From positions 868,001 through 932,000 of the forward strand of contig JAFLBI010000001.1 in the NCBI GenBank assembly GCA_017303835.1: DNA of 64,000 nt. The letters are read 5' to 3'. The translations under genes and the position numbers were made by a program. Below the pieces are notes generated by a model. That model was given only the letters and a program-made list of their open reading frames with translations. It was not told the DNA's origin and ran no database searches. The stretch is from Chitinophagales bacterium (GTDB lineage: Bacteria; Bacteroidota; Bacteroidia; Chitinophagales; Chitinophagaceae). Positions 47,175 to 56,333 of the stretch are shown piece after piece. The stretch's first letter is position 1. The number at the start of each line of letters is the position of its first letter.

Positions 47175-48115
47175 AAAAATACCTTCTTCTCATAGCACTG
47201 ATTGCATTTACGCAGTTATCTGCACAAAACTGCGCGCCTTTCTATGCCGCAAAATTGAAGCAGCTAAGCATCGATAGCTTACAGTTGGCCTATATCGATC
47301 AGGGCAAGGGTGAAACGATTGTATTCATTCATGGCTTGGGTGGCAATGCCGGACATTGGACTAACAATATTGATGCACTCTCCAAAAAATATCGCTGCAT
47401 TGCCATCGACTTACCTGCTTATGGTGCCAGCAGCAAACATTGGCCGGAGAAAAATGCCAGTCGCTTAGACGATTATGCAGATCTCATCATCCGCTTCACA
47501 CAACAATTGAAGCTGAAGCAAATTGTTTTGGCTGGTCATTCCATGGGCGGACAAATCGCTATGATCACTGCCCTCAAAGCACCGGCACTAGTGAGCAAAT
47601 TAATTCTGGCTGCACCTGCTGGCTTCGAAACGTTTACAGAAAACGAAAAGAATCTCTTATTGGCCTATGCCACACCGCAATTCTATTTCAATCAAAATGA
47701 TGATGCGATCAAAGCATCTTTCGCGAAAAACTTTGTTCAGGTTCCAGTTGCTGCACAGGCTTTGATCAATGACCGTATTCAATTGAAGCAATGTGCCGGC
47801 TTTATGGATTATTGTCAACAAATTACGGCTGGTGTGAAAGGTATGTTGACACATCCGGTACAAACTGAATTATCATCCATCACGCAACCAACATTAATCG
47901 TATTCGGCAAAGAAGATGCATTAATACCAAACAAACTCTTGCATCCCAAAGCCACCACAGAAAGCATCGCTGCTTTCGGCACAGCCATACCCAAACAACA
48001 AACCGTTTTCCTGCAGGCAGGACATCTGGTGCAGTTTGAACAAGCTGATGCATTCAATCAAAACGTCCTAACCTTTTTAGATACCAAACAATCATTATCA
48101 ACCAAAACCAAATAG
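47171..48115 (+). CDS. Exported alpha/beta hydrolase
   Basis: A 314-residue hydrolase with a signal peptide (MKKYLLLIALIAFTQLSAQ), so it acts in the periplasm. The oxyanion region is FIHGLGGNAGHW. The nucleophile elbow is GHSMGGQIA (Ser124). The acid is probably Asp in IVFGKEDALIP, and the catalytic His is in LQAGHLVQFEQ. It could release a substrate from an ester before transport. It is co-transcribed with the symporter (4-bp overlap) and the TonB receptor (3-bp gap), which points to a role in processing the substrate imported by this operon. Confidence 0.88.
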   Translation: MKKYLLLIALIAFTQLSAQNCAPFYAAKLKQLSIDSLQLAYIDQGKGETIVFIHGLGGNAGHWTNNIDALSKKYRCIAIDLPAYGASSKHWPEKNASRLDDYADLIIRFTQQLKLKQIVLAGHSMGGQIAMITALKAPALVSKLILAAPAGFETFTENEKNLLLAYATPQFYFNQNDDAIKASFAKNFVQVPVAAQALINDRIQLKQCAGFMDYCQQITAGVKGMLTHPVQTELSSITQPTLIVFGKEDALIPNKLLHPKATTESIAAFGTAIPKQQTVFLQAGHLVQFEQADAFNQNVLTFLDTKQSLSTKTK

Positions 48116-48118
48116 ACC

Positions 48119-50686
48119 ATGAGAAGGCTTCTGACCATCCTTGGATTATTCTTACTGCATACTGCAGTGTGGGCTCAAACTGCCGTTAAGATCAGCGGTA
48201 AAGTAACAGACAGCAAGACCGGCGAACCCCTTTCCGGTGCCGCTGTCAGTATTCGCTCTACCGGATCAGGCACTTTCACAGATCAGGACGGTAACTATAC
48301 CCTGTCTGTTTCCAAGCCCGGTAAAATCACGGTTGCTGTTACGTTTGTAGGCTACAGCGATGTGATCAAACAAATTGATGCAACAGGTAACACTACACTC
48401 AATGTAGCTATGGCTGCTTCTGCAGGTATTGGCGACGAAGTAGTCGTATCCGCCAGTAAGCGTCCGGAAAAAATTACCCGTGCCCCGGCATCTATCAGTG
48501 TCATCACAGCGAGAGACCTGGAGCAATCTTCTTCTTTTAATATCGGTGAACTGGCATCCAAACTTCAGGGTGTGGAATTCGTTCGTACCGGTGTAAACGG
48601 AGTTGGTTTTAACGCACGTGGTTTCAACAACGCATTCAATGCAAAGATTTTGCAGATGACTGATGGCCGTAATAGTATGATGGCCGGTGGTTCTGGCTTA
48701 CCAGTTGGTATCATGAACACCGTTATCAAAGAAGATGTAGAGCGTTTTGAAGTAGTGCTGGGCCCTAACTCTGCACTCTATGGTCCTAACGCACACAACG
48801 GTATTGCCAATACCATTACCAAAGATCCACGTAAATATCAGGGTACAACACTGGTACTGGGTGGCGGTAATCAGGAAGTATTCAGCGGTCGTTTCAGAAC
48901 TGCTACCAAGATCAACAACAAATGGGCTTACAAGCTTACCGGCGAGTACACTACAGGTAAGGATTTCGAATTCCAGGATAGTGTGTATGTTGGTGGTAGC
49001 GTGTATGGTCCTGCTACATCAACACCTGAGCGTGTACGCAATTTCCAATTCCGTCACATGCGTGGTGAAGCACATTTGTACTATAGTGTTGACAGCAAAT
49101 CTGACCTGATTCTGTCTTATGGCGGAAGCACCAATAATTTCCTTGCAGTGAACAACGTAGGTCGTAACCAAATTCGCGACTGGCGCTTCTCTTATCTGCA
49201 GGGTCGTTATGTATCTCCCAGATTCTTTGCACAATTGTATTACACATGGACAAACGTTGGTAATAGCTACGGTAACGTAAACTATACCCGCGATTTCTAT
49301 AACAGAACACGCAGTACGATTACAGATCCTACCAACCCACTCTTCCCAGCATTGGGTCGTCTGGATCCAGATGCAGCAGAGCAATTTGCAATGCGTTTGG
49401 GTAGCCAGTCAGGTGCAGGTTTCAAGGAAATGTCTGGTCGCTTGAATGCGGAAGCACAGTACAACTGGAACTTTGATCAGGCAGGTGTAAACGTGATTGC
49501 TGGTGTTAACTATCAGAATGATCGTCCTAATACATTCGGTACTTCACTCGCCGATGGTAATCAACTGATTCAGGTTACACAGCTGGGTGGTGTGTTACAA
49601 ATTGAAAAGACTTTGCCTGCTGATATCAAGCTGGTTGGTTCTGCTCGTGTTGACGACCACAGTGTATTCGGTACTTTATTTGCACCAAAGTTCGCTTTTG
49701 TGAAAGGTGTACCCGGTGGTAGCTTCCGTGTTACCTGGGGTCGTGCGAATGCAGCTCCCATCATCCTCTTCCAAAGTGCAAACGTATTCGGCATTGTATT
49801 CGGTAATGGCGAGGGCGTTTCATACATTCCCAATGGTGGTAATGTAAACAGTGCGCCTACTGTAACTGATAAATTGAAAGTGGAAACCATCGGTACATGG
49901 GAAGTTGGTTATAAGGGACAGATTGGTAAGAAGTTCTACCTCGATATCAATGGTTATTATGGTAGTTCAGAGAACTTCCTCAGCCCTGCTATCTCTGTTG
50001 GTGGCCGCGCATTACGTGTAGGCAGCATTCCTGTAACACATGCGGCTGCATTTGCCGGTACAACGAATAGTGCTGGTGTATTGAGTGGCGGTTTGTTCCA
50101 GACTTATTTCAACTATGGTCAGGTTGCCGCTTATGGTGTTGACCTCGGAACCAATGTTTACTTCTCAGACAATGTATCATGGGCATTGAAATATTCTTGG
50201 TTTGGCAGTGATATTGAAAAAGACAATATCAAGAACGACGCCAACAGAGATGGTTATGTTTCATTGGAAGAAAAGAGCCTGAACGCACCTAAGAACAGAA
50301 TTGCCACTTCACTGAACTTCAGCAATCTGGCAAAAGGCAAAATGTTCCTGAACGTTTCTGCACGCTGGGTACAGCAGTTCGATTTCTACAGCGGTAGCCA
50401 AATTGGTACTGCAGCTGGTAAAGGCAGACGTGGTGTGGTTTATGGTGGTATTAATCCGCTCAATAACCAACCAAGAAACTACGTGAAGAATTTTGACTGG
50501 GGTGCATTGGGTGGTTTCACTACAATTGATCTGAGCGCTGGTTACAAAGTAAACAACATGGTTAGTGTTGGTGCTGGTATCAGCAACCTGTTCAATGTTG
50601 AACAAAGAGAGTTTGTAGGCTCACCTTCTATTGGCAGATTATTCTCTGCTGAAATCAAAGTGCATGTACCTAACGGTAAAAAATAG
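48119..50686 (+). CDS. TonB-dependent receptor with carboxypeptidase-like N-terminal domain
   Basis: An 855-residue outer-membrane receptor. Signal peptide (ending VWAQT), carboxypeptidase regulatory-like domain (about 22-102, ISGKVTDSKTGEPLSGAAV), plug (about 115-235, with PASISVITARDLEQ and VLGPNSALYGPNAHNG) and a long barrel ending in KVHVPNGKK. It lacks a SusD partner, so it is a classic TonB receptor rather than a SusC. It completes the operon of symporter, hydrolase and receptor and would bring the substrate across the outer membrane. A strong terminator follows 23 bp after the stop. Confidence 0.92.
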   Translation: MRRLLTILGLFLLHTAVWAQTAVKISGKVTDSKTGEPLSGAAVSIRSTGSGTFTDQDGNYTLSVSKPGKITVAVTFVGYSDVIKQIDATGNTTLNVAMAASAGIGDEVVVSASKRPEKITRAPASISVITARDLEQSSSFNIGELASKLQGVEFVRTGVNGVGFNARGFNNAFNAKILQMTDGRNSMMAGGSGLPVGIMNTVIKEDVERFEVVLGPNSALYGPNAHNGIANTITKDPRKYQGTTLVLGGGNQEVFSGRFRTATKINNKWAYKLTGEYTTGKDFEFQDSVYVGGSVYGPATSTPERVRNFQFRHMRGEAHLYYSVDSKSDLILSYGGSTNNFLAVNNVGRNQIRDWRFSYLQGRYVSPRFFAQLYYTWTNVGNSYGNVNYTRDFYNRTRSTITDPTNPLFPALGRLDPDAAEQFAMRLGSQSGAGFKEMSGRLNAEAQYNWNFDQAGVNVIAGVNYQNDRPNTFGTSLADGNQLIQVTQLGGVLQIEKTLPADIKLVGSARVDDHSVFGTLFAPKFAFVKGVPGGSFRVTWGRANAAPIILFQSANVFGIVFGNGEGVSYIPNGGNVNSAPTVTDKLKVETIGTWEVGYKGQIGKKFYLDINGYYGSSENFLSPAISVGGRALRVGSIPVTHAAAFAGTTNSAGVLSGGLFQTYFNYGQVAAYGVDLGTNVYFSDNVSWALKYSWFGSDIEKDNIKNDANRDGYVSLEEKSLNAPKNRIATSLNFSNLAKGKMFLNVSARWVQQFDFYSGSQIGTAAGKGRRGVVYGGINPLNNQPRNYVKNFDWGALGGFTTIDLSAGYKVNNMVSVGAGISNLFNVEQREFVGSPSIGRLFSAEIKVHVPNGKK

Positions 50687-50709
50687 GATGGTCTCATAAT
50701 AGCAAATCA

Positions 50710-50742
50710 GTCGCCGGCATCTGCCGGCGACCTTGCTTTTTA
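50710..50742 (+). terminator. Terminator of the symporter-hydrolase-receptor operon
   Basis: A perfect 10-bp stem (GTCGCCGGCA, loop TC, TGCCGGCGAC) is followed by CTTGCTTTTT. Confidence 0.85.
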
Positions 50743-50753
50743 AACTGGTTTCT

Positions 50754-51587
50754 ATGCAATCGAATTTTGTTAGCACCAACGGCATTCAATTACACTATCT
50801 GCATTTCCAAGGCAATGGCCCAACCATTATACTCATGCACGGCCTTACAGCCAATGCACATGCATTTGATGGATTGATTGAAGCAGGTCTGGCTCCCGCT
50901 TTCAATGTGATCAGTGTTGACCTGCGTGGCCGCGGATTGAGTGATCATCCCGCCAGCGGATATACTATGGCAGACCACGCAAAGGATATCATCGGTTTAT
51001 TGGATCAGCTGGGTATAGATAAAGCCGATATTGGTGGACATTCATTCGGTGCATTATTGACATTTTATCTGGCAGCACATTATCCTGATCGTATTCATAA
51101 AATGCTTTTACTGGATGCAGCTGCACAAATGCATCCCAATACCAAGGAGATGCTGGGGCCTACACTCTCTCGTTTGGGTCAGACCTTCCTTTCTTTCGAA
51201 GCCTATATTGCAAAAGCAAAAGCTGCACCGTATATTGATCAATGGCAGGATGCCATGAACAGTTATTACCGCGCCGATGTAAAAGACAATGCAGATGGAA
51301 CTGTAACTCCACGCAGCAATCCAATGCACATCATTGAAGCCGTTACAGGTGCATTGGGAGAGCCCTGGCTTGATTTCATTAGTGGTGTTGACAAACCCGC
51401 AATCCTCATCAACGGCCCAGGCGTGTATACCATGGATGCTGCATTGTTGCCAAAAGAAAATGCATTGGCTACAGTTGCCATGATGCGTAATTGTCAGTAT
51501 GTAGAAGTTAGTGGCAATCACCAAACCATGTTGTATGGTAAGGGTGCGCACGAAATTGTAGCCGCACTAAAAGACTTCCTGCTCTAA
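50754..51587 (+). CDS. Alpha/beta hydrolase
   Basis: A 277-residue cytoplasmic hydrolase, read from ATG 50754 (a TTG at 50733 would extend it into the terminator). The fold is clear: LMHGLTANAHAFDGL (oxyanion loop), DLRGRGLSDHP, and GGHSFGALLTF with nucleophile Ser97. The expected His lies in SGNHQTMLYG. The acid is probably in the strand around LINGPGVYTMD, where the usual Asp is less obvious. The pattern resembles esterases and haloperoxidase-like enzymes; no substrate can be named. It starts just after the terminator and is followed 22 bp later by the SulP gene. Confidence 0.85.
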   Translation: MQSNFVSTNGIQLHYLHFQGNGPTIILMHGLTANAHAFDGLIEAGLAPAFNVISVDLRGRGLSDHPASGYTMADHAKDIIGLLDQLGIDKADIGGHSFGALLTFYLAAHYPDRIHKMLLLDAAAQMHPNTKEMLGPTLSRLGQTFLSFEAYIAKAKAAPYIDQWQDAMNSYYRADVKDNADGTVTPRSNPMHIIEAVTGALGEPWLDFISGVDKPAILINGPGVYTMDAALLPKENALATVAMMRNCQYVEVSGNHQTMLYGKGAHEIVAALKDFLL

Positions 51588-51609
51588 ACAGGCTTTTGTA
51601 TCTTCGGGC

Positions 51610-53163
51610 ATGACCCGTAAACGCCAACTGAAGTACTATCAGCTACTTTGGCTGAAACATGATTTTCCCGCAGGCCTCTCCGTTTTCTTAGTGGCTTTAC
51701 CGCTTTGTTTAGGTATTGCGCTCGCATCTGGCGCACCATTGTATGCAGGTTTACTATCCGGTATTATCGGCGGTTTGGTTGTGTCATTAATCAGTGGCTC
51801 TGCCTTGGGTGTATCCGGCCCTGCAGCTGGCTTATCTACTGTAGTTGCTGCATCCATCATTTCAAGTGGCTCCTATCCTGCTTTCTTAATGGCTGTGATC
51901 ATTGCAGGTATTCTACAATTAGTACTGGGCATCTTCAAACTCGGTACCATTGCGAGTTATTTTCCTTCTGCAGTTATCAAAGGCATGTTAGCAGCTATTG
52001 GCATCATCCTTATCACCAAGCAGATTCCAGTTGCATTGGGACATACAGAACCTGATTTCTGGCGAGATGGTTTTCTTGATCTCATCTCGTTTAAAGATAT
52101 CCGCGGCAAACCACATGATCTGGCAGAGCTTTTTACACTCGGTGCTATCATCACTACCTTGCTTTGTCTTGCGGTGTTATGGATTACCAAACAAAGTTTT
52201 TATCAGAAGCTGAAACGAATACCAGCACCGCTCTTGATTGTATTAGTAGGTACACTCGTTGCCTGGGGCTATACCCTGCTCACCAATGATGCAGGTCATA
52301 AACCCATTCAACTGGTGAATATTCCTAAGAATATATTTACAGAGATGCAGTTTGCAGATTTCAGCGCCATCAGTAAACTATCGGTATGGAAAGATGGAAT
52401 GGTGATTGGCTTACTGGCCACATTGGAAACCCTGCTTTGTGTGGAAGCAATTGATAAGCTCGACAAACACAACCGTATCACCCCGGTAAATAGAGAACTG
52501 ATTGCACAGGGAACAGGTAATCTGCTGAGTGGTTTATTGGGCGCCATACCAATGACAGCTGTGATTGTGCGCGGTGCAGCTAATGTGGATGCTGGCGGCA
52601 GATCCAAATTGTCTGCTTTTACACATGGTGTATTCTTACTGCTTTCTGTTTTATTTCTGGTGAATGTATTGAACCAGATTCCATATCCAGCATTGGCAGT
52701 GGTTTTACTGGCAACAGGTTATAACCTAACCAAACCGGCTTTATACAAATCCATGTGGAAGCTCGGCATGAAGCAGTTTCTACCTTTTATTATAACCATC
52801 GTCGTTATTCTCTTAACAGATTTACTGATTGGTGTTTGCATTGGTATGTTGATTGCGCTGTATTTCATCATCAGCAATAATTTTAAAATTGAATTCAAAG
52901 TACAACAGCACAAAGAACATGAAACACCCGTCTACGATATTCAGTTGCACAGAAATGTCACTTTCCTGAATAAAATCAAACTGCGGGCTTTGTTGGATGA
53001 AGTACCCAAATACGCCATTGTACGCATCAATGGCAGCGAAAGTGATTTCATTGATTACGATGTACTGGAAATTATCACTGAATTCAAGAACAAGGCCCAC
53101 GACAGACATATACAGGTTGAACTAAAAGGCATTCGTACTGTTGATATTTTATCACACCATTAG
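51610..53163 (+). CDS. SulP family inorganic anion transporter
   Basis: A 517-residue inner-membrane protein with about 12 helices of the SulP/SLC26 fold. The family block LFVALPLCLGIALASGAP appears near residues 23-42 (here SVFLVALPLCLGIALASG), followed by SGSALGVSGPAAGLSTVV. The C-terminal part (about 430-517) is a shortened STAS-like region. Similar bacterial proteins carry sulfate or bicarbonate, sometimes with a nearby carbonic anhydrase, but none is encoded here. The thioesterase gene begins one base after its stop, so the two are probably co-transcribed. Confidence 0.9.
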   Translation: MTRKRQLKYYQLLWLKHDFPAGLSVFLVALPLCLGIALASGAPLYAGLLSGIIGGLVVSLISGSALGVSGPAAGLSTVVAASIISSGSYPAFLMAVIIAGILQLVLGIFKLGTIASYFPSAVIKGMLAAIGIILITKQIPVALGHTEPDFWRDGFLDLISFKDIRGKPHDLAELFTLGAIITTLLCLAVLWITKQSFYQKLKRIPAPLLIVLVGTLVAWGYTLLTNDAGHKPIQLVNIPKNIFTEMQFADFSAISKLSVWKDGMVIGLLATLETLLCVEAIDKLDKHNRITPVNRELIAQGTGNLLSGLLGAIPMTAVIVRGAANVDAGGRSKLSAFTHGVFLLLSVLFLVNVLNQIPYPALAVVLLATGYNLTKPALYKSMWKLGMKQFLPFIITIVVILLTDLLIGVCIGMLIALYFIISNNFKIEFKVQQHKEHETPVYDIQLHRNVTFLNKIKLRALLDEVPKYAIVRINGSESDFIDYDVLEIITEFKNKAHDRHIQVELKGIRTVDILSHH

Positions 53164-53164
53164 T

Positions 53165-53602
53165 ATGCAAACATTCGAACGACAAGTAGAAATCCGCTGG
53201 AGCGATCTGGATCCCAACCAGCATTTAAGACATTCTGTGTATTATGATTGGGGGGCTTATATGCGTATGGTGATGTTATCAGAAGCCGGCATGACGACTC
53301 AAGCATTACAAACAATTGGCATTGGGCCTATTCTGCTGCGCGAAGAATGTGTATTCCGAAGAGAACTGCATTTTGGTGATACTGTGAAGATCAATGTGCA
53401 ATTGGTGCGCTGCAAGCGCGATATGAGCCGCTGGACCTTGCGTCACGAAATCTATAAAAACGGTGATACCCTTTCTGCCATCATCACCATCGATGGTGCG
53501 TGGATTGATATCGCCAAACGCAAATTGGCTGTGCCTCCGGAAAACTTTCAACAAGGATTTCACTTAATCCCGAAGACAGCGGATTTTCAGTTTGAGGATT
53601 GA
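53165..53602 (+). CDS. Hotdog-fold acyl-CoA thioesterase
   Basis: A 145-residue protein of the 4-hydroxybenzoyl-CoA thioesterase/YbgC type. The N-terminal EIRWSDLDPNQHLRHSVYYDW carries the conserved Asp and the helix of the hotdog fold. Strands follow in RREELHFGDTVKI-like segments and WTLRHEIYKNGDTLSAI. Starting at ATG 53165 places it one base after the SulP stop; an upstream in-frame Met at 53141 lies inside the SulP gene and is less likely. It would hydrolyse an acyl-CoA, substrate unknown. 53604-53700 holds only ACCATAGCTGATGG-type repeat words. Confidence 0.85.
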   Translation: MQTFERQVEIRWSDLDPNQHLRHSVYYDWGAYMRMVMLSEAGMTTQALQTIGIGPILLREECVFRRELHFGDTVKINVQLVRCKRDMSRWTLRHEIYKNGDTLSAIITIDGAWIDIAKRKLAVPPENFQQGFHLIPKTADFQFED

Positions 53603-53718
53603 TGTTGGCTCATGGTCTGATAGACCATAGCTGATGGCTGATAGCTTATGGACCATGGTTAATGGTCTATGATCTATTGACCATTAACCATCAGCTAAAT
53701 ACAAAAAAATCTCCATTC

Positions 53719-53747
53719 AAAAAACGGGAAATTTCCCGTTTTTTTTC
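53719..53747. terminator. Bidirectional-looking terminator hairpin
   Basis: AAAAACGGGAAA and TTTCCCGTTTTT form a perfect inverted repeat with A and T runs on both sides. It ends the SulP-thioesterase unit. A related GGGAAATTTCCC core is found at 57811-57822. Confidence 0.8.
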
Positions 53748-53839
53748 TGCCACCACTTACTGAACTTGCCTCTGCAAACCCGACAACTACATGGCGCATT
53801 TCTTGTTGACAAAGCGTTTCAACATTAAATCTGCTATCC

Positions 53840-54292
53840 ATGATCACACATTGGCTATCCGCAAAGCGGGGCATTATCCTCAGCATGCTTGCCCTTTGTT
53901 TATGCAGCTGTACGAGCATCCGACTCATCAGCGCTTATGACGAAATCACCGACAAAAATATTAGTGCCCTGCAGGAAAAAGTATCAGGCTTTTTTGTGGA
54001 AATCAAAGAAGTCATTGGTACGGAACAAGCGCAATACAAGCATTACAATAGCTTTTACCGTGATGTAAAAACAGCCCTCGAAGGACTGCAGATACGTGCC
54101 AATGCCATCGACAAAAATGAACTTGTACAACAACAACTTGTTCTACTTGCACAACAATTAGCAGATTTGGAAACCCTGCATAAAAAAGGATTCAGCAATA
54201 CCGCTGTACTCCAATCTGCACAAGAAGCCTGTAACCGTTCATTCACCGCCATCATTCGTTTGCAACTAGCCCTCAAACGTGGTGAAAAATAA
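53840..54292 (+). CDS. Small helical lipoprotein of unknown function
   Basis: A 150-residue lipoprotein with signal MITHWLSAKRGIILSMLALCLCSC-TSI. The mature part is helical and rich in Gln, Glu and Lys (ALQEKVSGFFVEIKEVIGTEQ, LVQQQLVLLAQQLADLETL), suggesting a coiled coil. No family is recognised. It precedes two more small genes on the same strand (54407 and 54741) and may belong with them, although a repeat block of about 110 bp separates it from the next gene. Confidence 0.7.
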   Translation: MITHWLSAKRGIILSMLALCLCSCTSIRLISAYDEITDKNISALQEKVSGFFVEIKEVIGTEQAQYKHYNSFYRDVKTALEGLQIRANAIDKNELVQQQLVLLAQQLADLETLHKKGFSNTAVLQSAQEACNRSFTAIIRLQLALKRGEK

Positions 54293-54400
54293 TTCAATCA
54301 TTTATTCACTCATTCTATCATTCACTCATCCTATCATTCAATCATCCTATCATTCAATCATCCTATCATCCTATCATTCTATCATTCACTCATCCAATCA
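54293..54400. repeat. Low-complexity TCATTCTATCA repeat block
   Basis: About 108 bp of imperfect units such as CATCCTATCATTCAATCATC, the reverse complement of the GATAGAATGA blocks near 520-592, 23181-23242 and 23370-23421. It fills the whole gap between two genes. Confidence 0.85.
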
Positions 54401-54406
54401 TTGCCC

Positions 54407-54730
54407 ATGGACTTCTCCTCCCTACTCCCCGATATGCTCAATGCCGCACAAGTGCCATTAGCCAAACAATGGAAACAGGCCAAGCCTTATGCCGAAGCAC
54501 AAATCCGCTCCTTTATTGAAAGCATGGAAAGAATTGCCCTGCTGAAACTCGAAGGCAGCATCACCGAGGAAGAAGCCAATATCCTGATCACTATGCACAA
54601 ACGCTCCATGACCACGGTATTGCTTACCATTAAAGGGCTCGGTCTGCTAGCCATTGAAGCTGCGATCAATGCAGCATTGGGCGTTGCACGCGATACGATT
54701 AACACGGCTATTGGCTGGAAATTATTGTAA
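54407..54730 (+). CDS. Small protein with C-terminal hydrophobic segment, unknown function
   Basis: A 107-residue protein read from ATG 54407. The N-terminal 60 residues are amphipathic helices (AKQWKQAKPYAEAQIRSFIE). Residues about 66-95 are hydrophobic (TTVLLTIKGLGLLAIEAAIN), so it could sit on or in the membrane. No family was recognised. The next gene starts 10 bp after the stop, so the two are likely co-transcribed. Confidence 0.65.
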   Translation: MDFSSLLPDMLNAAQVPLAKQWKQAKPYAEAQIRSFIESMERIALLKLEGSITEEEANILITMHKRSMTTVLLTIKGLGLLAIEAAINAALGVARDTINTAIGWKLL

Positions 54731-54740
54731 CTTAAGCAAG

Positions 54741-55433
54741 ATGGAACCCGATATCCAAACACGCAGTTTCCGTAAACAAAGACGAGTGATCGGCTATCTG
54801 GGCTTTTATCTGCCCATTGCCCTCATGCTGCCTGCCTGCATTCCTAATTATGTGCCGCTGCAACATTCTATCAGTCATTACTACTACACCAATCTTCGCG
54901 AGATCTTTACCGGCACACTTTGCGCAGTGGGTTTATTCCTCATTAGTTATCAGGGACATAAAAGTCCTCAGTGGTGGCGCGATGATCACTTATTAACCAA
55001 TATCGCCGGTGTCATGGCTTTTGGTGTGGCATTGATACCCACCAACCCGGAATCGCCTGCAGATAAAGTGGATACCCTTATTCCCATTCACCAACCAATA
55101 CTTGGCTGGATACACTTAGGCTTTGCCGCCTGCCTCTTTTCCATTTTTGCATTGCTCTGTTTGTCTGTGTTTACGCTTGGACAAAAAAGAGATGCCGGCA
55201 TTGCCAAAAGCATGCTGGATGAAAACAATATCTATCGCACTTGCGGCATTATCATTATCCTATGCATCATCGGCATTCCCATTTCTGAAGCACTGTTTCC
55301 AGATTTCGACTACTTCGTGTTTATCTACGAAGCCATTGCCCTCTTTGCATTTGGCACCAGCTGGCTCACCAAGGGACGTGCTTTGGGTGATAAGGGTTCA
55401 ATAGGAAGAATCTTGTATGGAGAAAAGCATTGA
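54741..55433 (+). CDS. Six-helix integral membrane protein (DUF998-like)
   Basis: A 230-residue membrane protein, read from ATG 54741; the longer frame from 54654 would overlap the preceding gene. Six hydrophobic segments lie at about 16-36, 57-77, 87-106, 122-148, 170-188 and 197-214. A short basic N-terminus precedes the first helix (RSFRKQRRVIGY). The number and spacing of helices recall DUF998-type proteins, but this was not tested. No role can be inferred from the neighbours. Confidence 0.7.
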   Translation: MEPDIQTRSFRKQRRVIGYLGFYLPIALMLPACIPNYVPLQHSISHYYYTNLREIFTGTLCAVGLFLISYQGHKSPQWWRDDHLLTNIAGVMAFGVALIPTNPESPADKVDTLIPIHQPILGWIHLGFAACLFSIFALLCLSVFTLGQKRDAGIAKSMLDENNIYRTCGIIIILCIIGIPISEALFPDFDYFVFIYEAIALFAFGTSWLTKGRALGDKGSIGRILYGEKH

Positions 55434-55508
55434 GAAGAAGGTCTTTAGTCTTTGGGGTTTAGTCTTTGGTTTTTCTAATTTAACAGACTAGTAGTAAGAA
55501 ATTTGAAA

Positions 55509-55673
55509 GGTTTCACGCTAAGCACGCCAAGTATGTGTAGCCCGCAAGGGTTTATAGAAGATTTGCGCGCCTGATAAACTTTGCGCGCTTTGCGAGAAAG
55601 GCGTTCAAAATGATACTGAAAGCAAAACGCAGAACACGGAACGCTTTATGCTTAAAGCCTTAAGCACTTAACC
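55509..55673. repeat. Dispersed intergenic repeat, copy 1
   Basis: Contains AAGGTTTCACGCTAAGCACG, then GCGCGCCTGATAAACTTTGC, then CGCTTTGCGAGAAAGGC and an ACGCTTTATGCTTAAAGCC tail. The same order recurs at 56334-56481, and the first part at 56985-57042. Lies in the 414-bp gap 55434-55847, which has no gene. Confidence 0.8.
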
Positions 55674-55729
55674 AAAGACCAACACCTAAAGACCAAAGAC
55701 CATAGCTGATAGTCTATTGTCTATTGGCT

Positions 55730-55775
55730 ATTGACCCTCCTGCGCCAAGGCTTCGGCGGGCGGGCCATGGACTAT
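55730..55775. repeat. 46-bp dispersed repeat, copy 1
   Basis: Centred on GCCAAGGCTTCGGCGGGCGG and identical over 46 bp, except one base, to 57734-57779. The core can fold (CGCC with GGCG). Confidence 0.8.
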
Positions 55776-55819
55776 GGACTATTAACAATCACCTAAGTTT
55801 TTTCCTGTGAATACAAGAG

Positions 55820-55827
55820 TAGCTTTG
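55820..55827 (+). promoter_or_regulatory. Putative -7 element of the 55848 lipoprotein gene
   Basis: TAGCTTTG matches TAnnTTTG exactly and lies 20 bp before the start codon; a T run lies about 17 bp upstream in place of a clear -33 TTG. Confidence 0.45.
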
Positions 55828-55847
55828 AGCTAACCGAAACCAAACCG

Positions 55848-56330
55848 ATGCGATTCCTACTAATAAAACTACTGATCATCACCGGATTGATTTGCTGCAG
55901 TAGCTGCTCAGTAAATAAAGCACTCCGCGAAGAAAGAAAAATGTGGGATTATGATCAATGGGAATTGGCATATAAAAACAGAACCCTTTGCTTATGTGTA
56001 TTGGAAGGACTAAACAACCAAGCAATCAAAGACAGCATACTTAAATACGACAAATCCTATTATGAACCTTTAGCGATTGCTATTTTTGATTCCAGCATTC
56101 GCGCACTCCTGAAAAAAGAAATCAAACAAATACAGGAAGATTCTGCAAATGGCATTGGTCGATACCCGCAAGATATTGCCAGTTTAGTCGAAGGCAAACG
56201 TGTGATGTCCCACTGCCTGGAACTCTACCAAAGCAAAAGATTGGCAGAACTGGTTAAGCAACAAAAAAAAGACTGGAAACGCATTCCTAGTATCATCGAT
56301 AAGATTCATGATACAATACCTACCTTTTGA
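55848..56330 (+). CDS. Lipoprotein of unknown function
   Basis: A 160-residue lipoprotein (MRFLLIKLLIITGLICCSSC-SVN). The mature region is helical and charged (LRALLKKEIKQIQEDSANG-like segments, LVKQQKKDWKRIPSIIDKI). It has two Cys near the start of the mature part (TLCLCVLEG) and another in SHCLEL. No family recognised. It is flanked on both sides by copies of the dispersed intergenic repeat; the second begins 4 bp after its stop. Confidence 0.7.
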   Translation: MRFLLIKLLIITGLICCSSCSVNKALREERKMWDYDQWELAYKNRTLCLCVLEGLNNQAIKDSILKYDKSYYEPLAIAIFDSSIRALLKKEIKQIQEDSANGIGRYPQDIASLVEGKRVMSHCLELYQSKRLAELVKQQKKDWKRIPSIIDKIHDTIPTF

Positions 56331-56333
56331 AAA

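Noticed and set aside
54293-54400. Possible CRISPR or other ordered array in the TCATTCTATCA block
   Set aside because: The units are 7-11 nt, imperfect and contiguous with no spacers, which is low-complexity slippage DNA.
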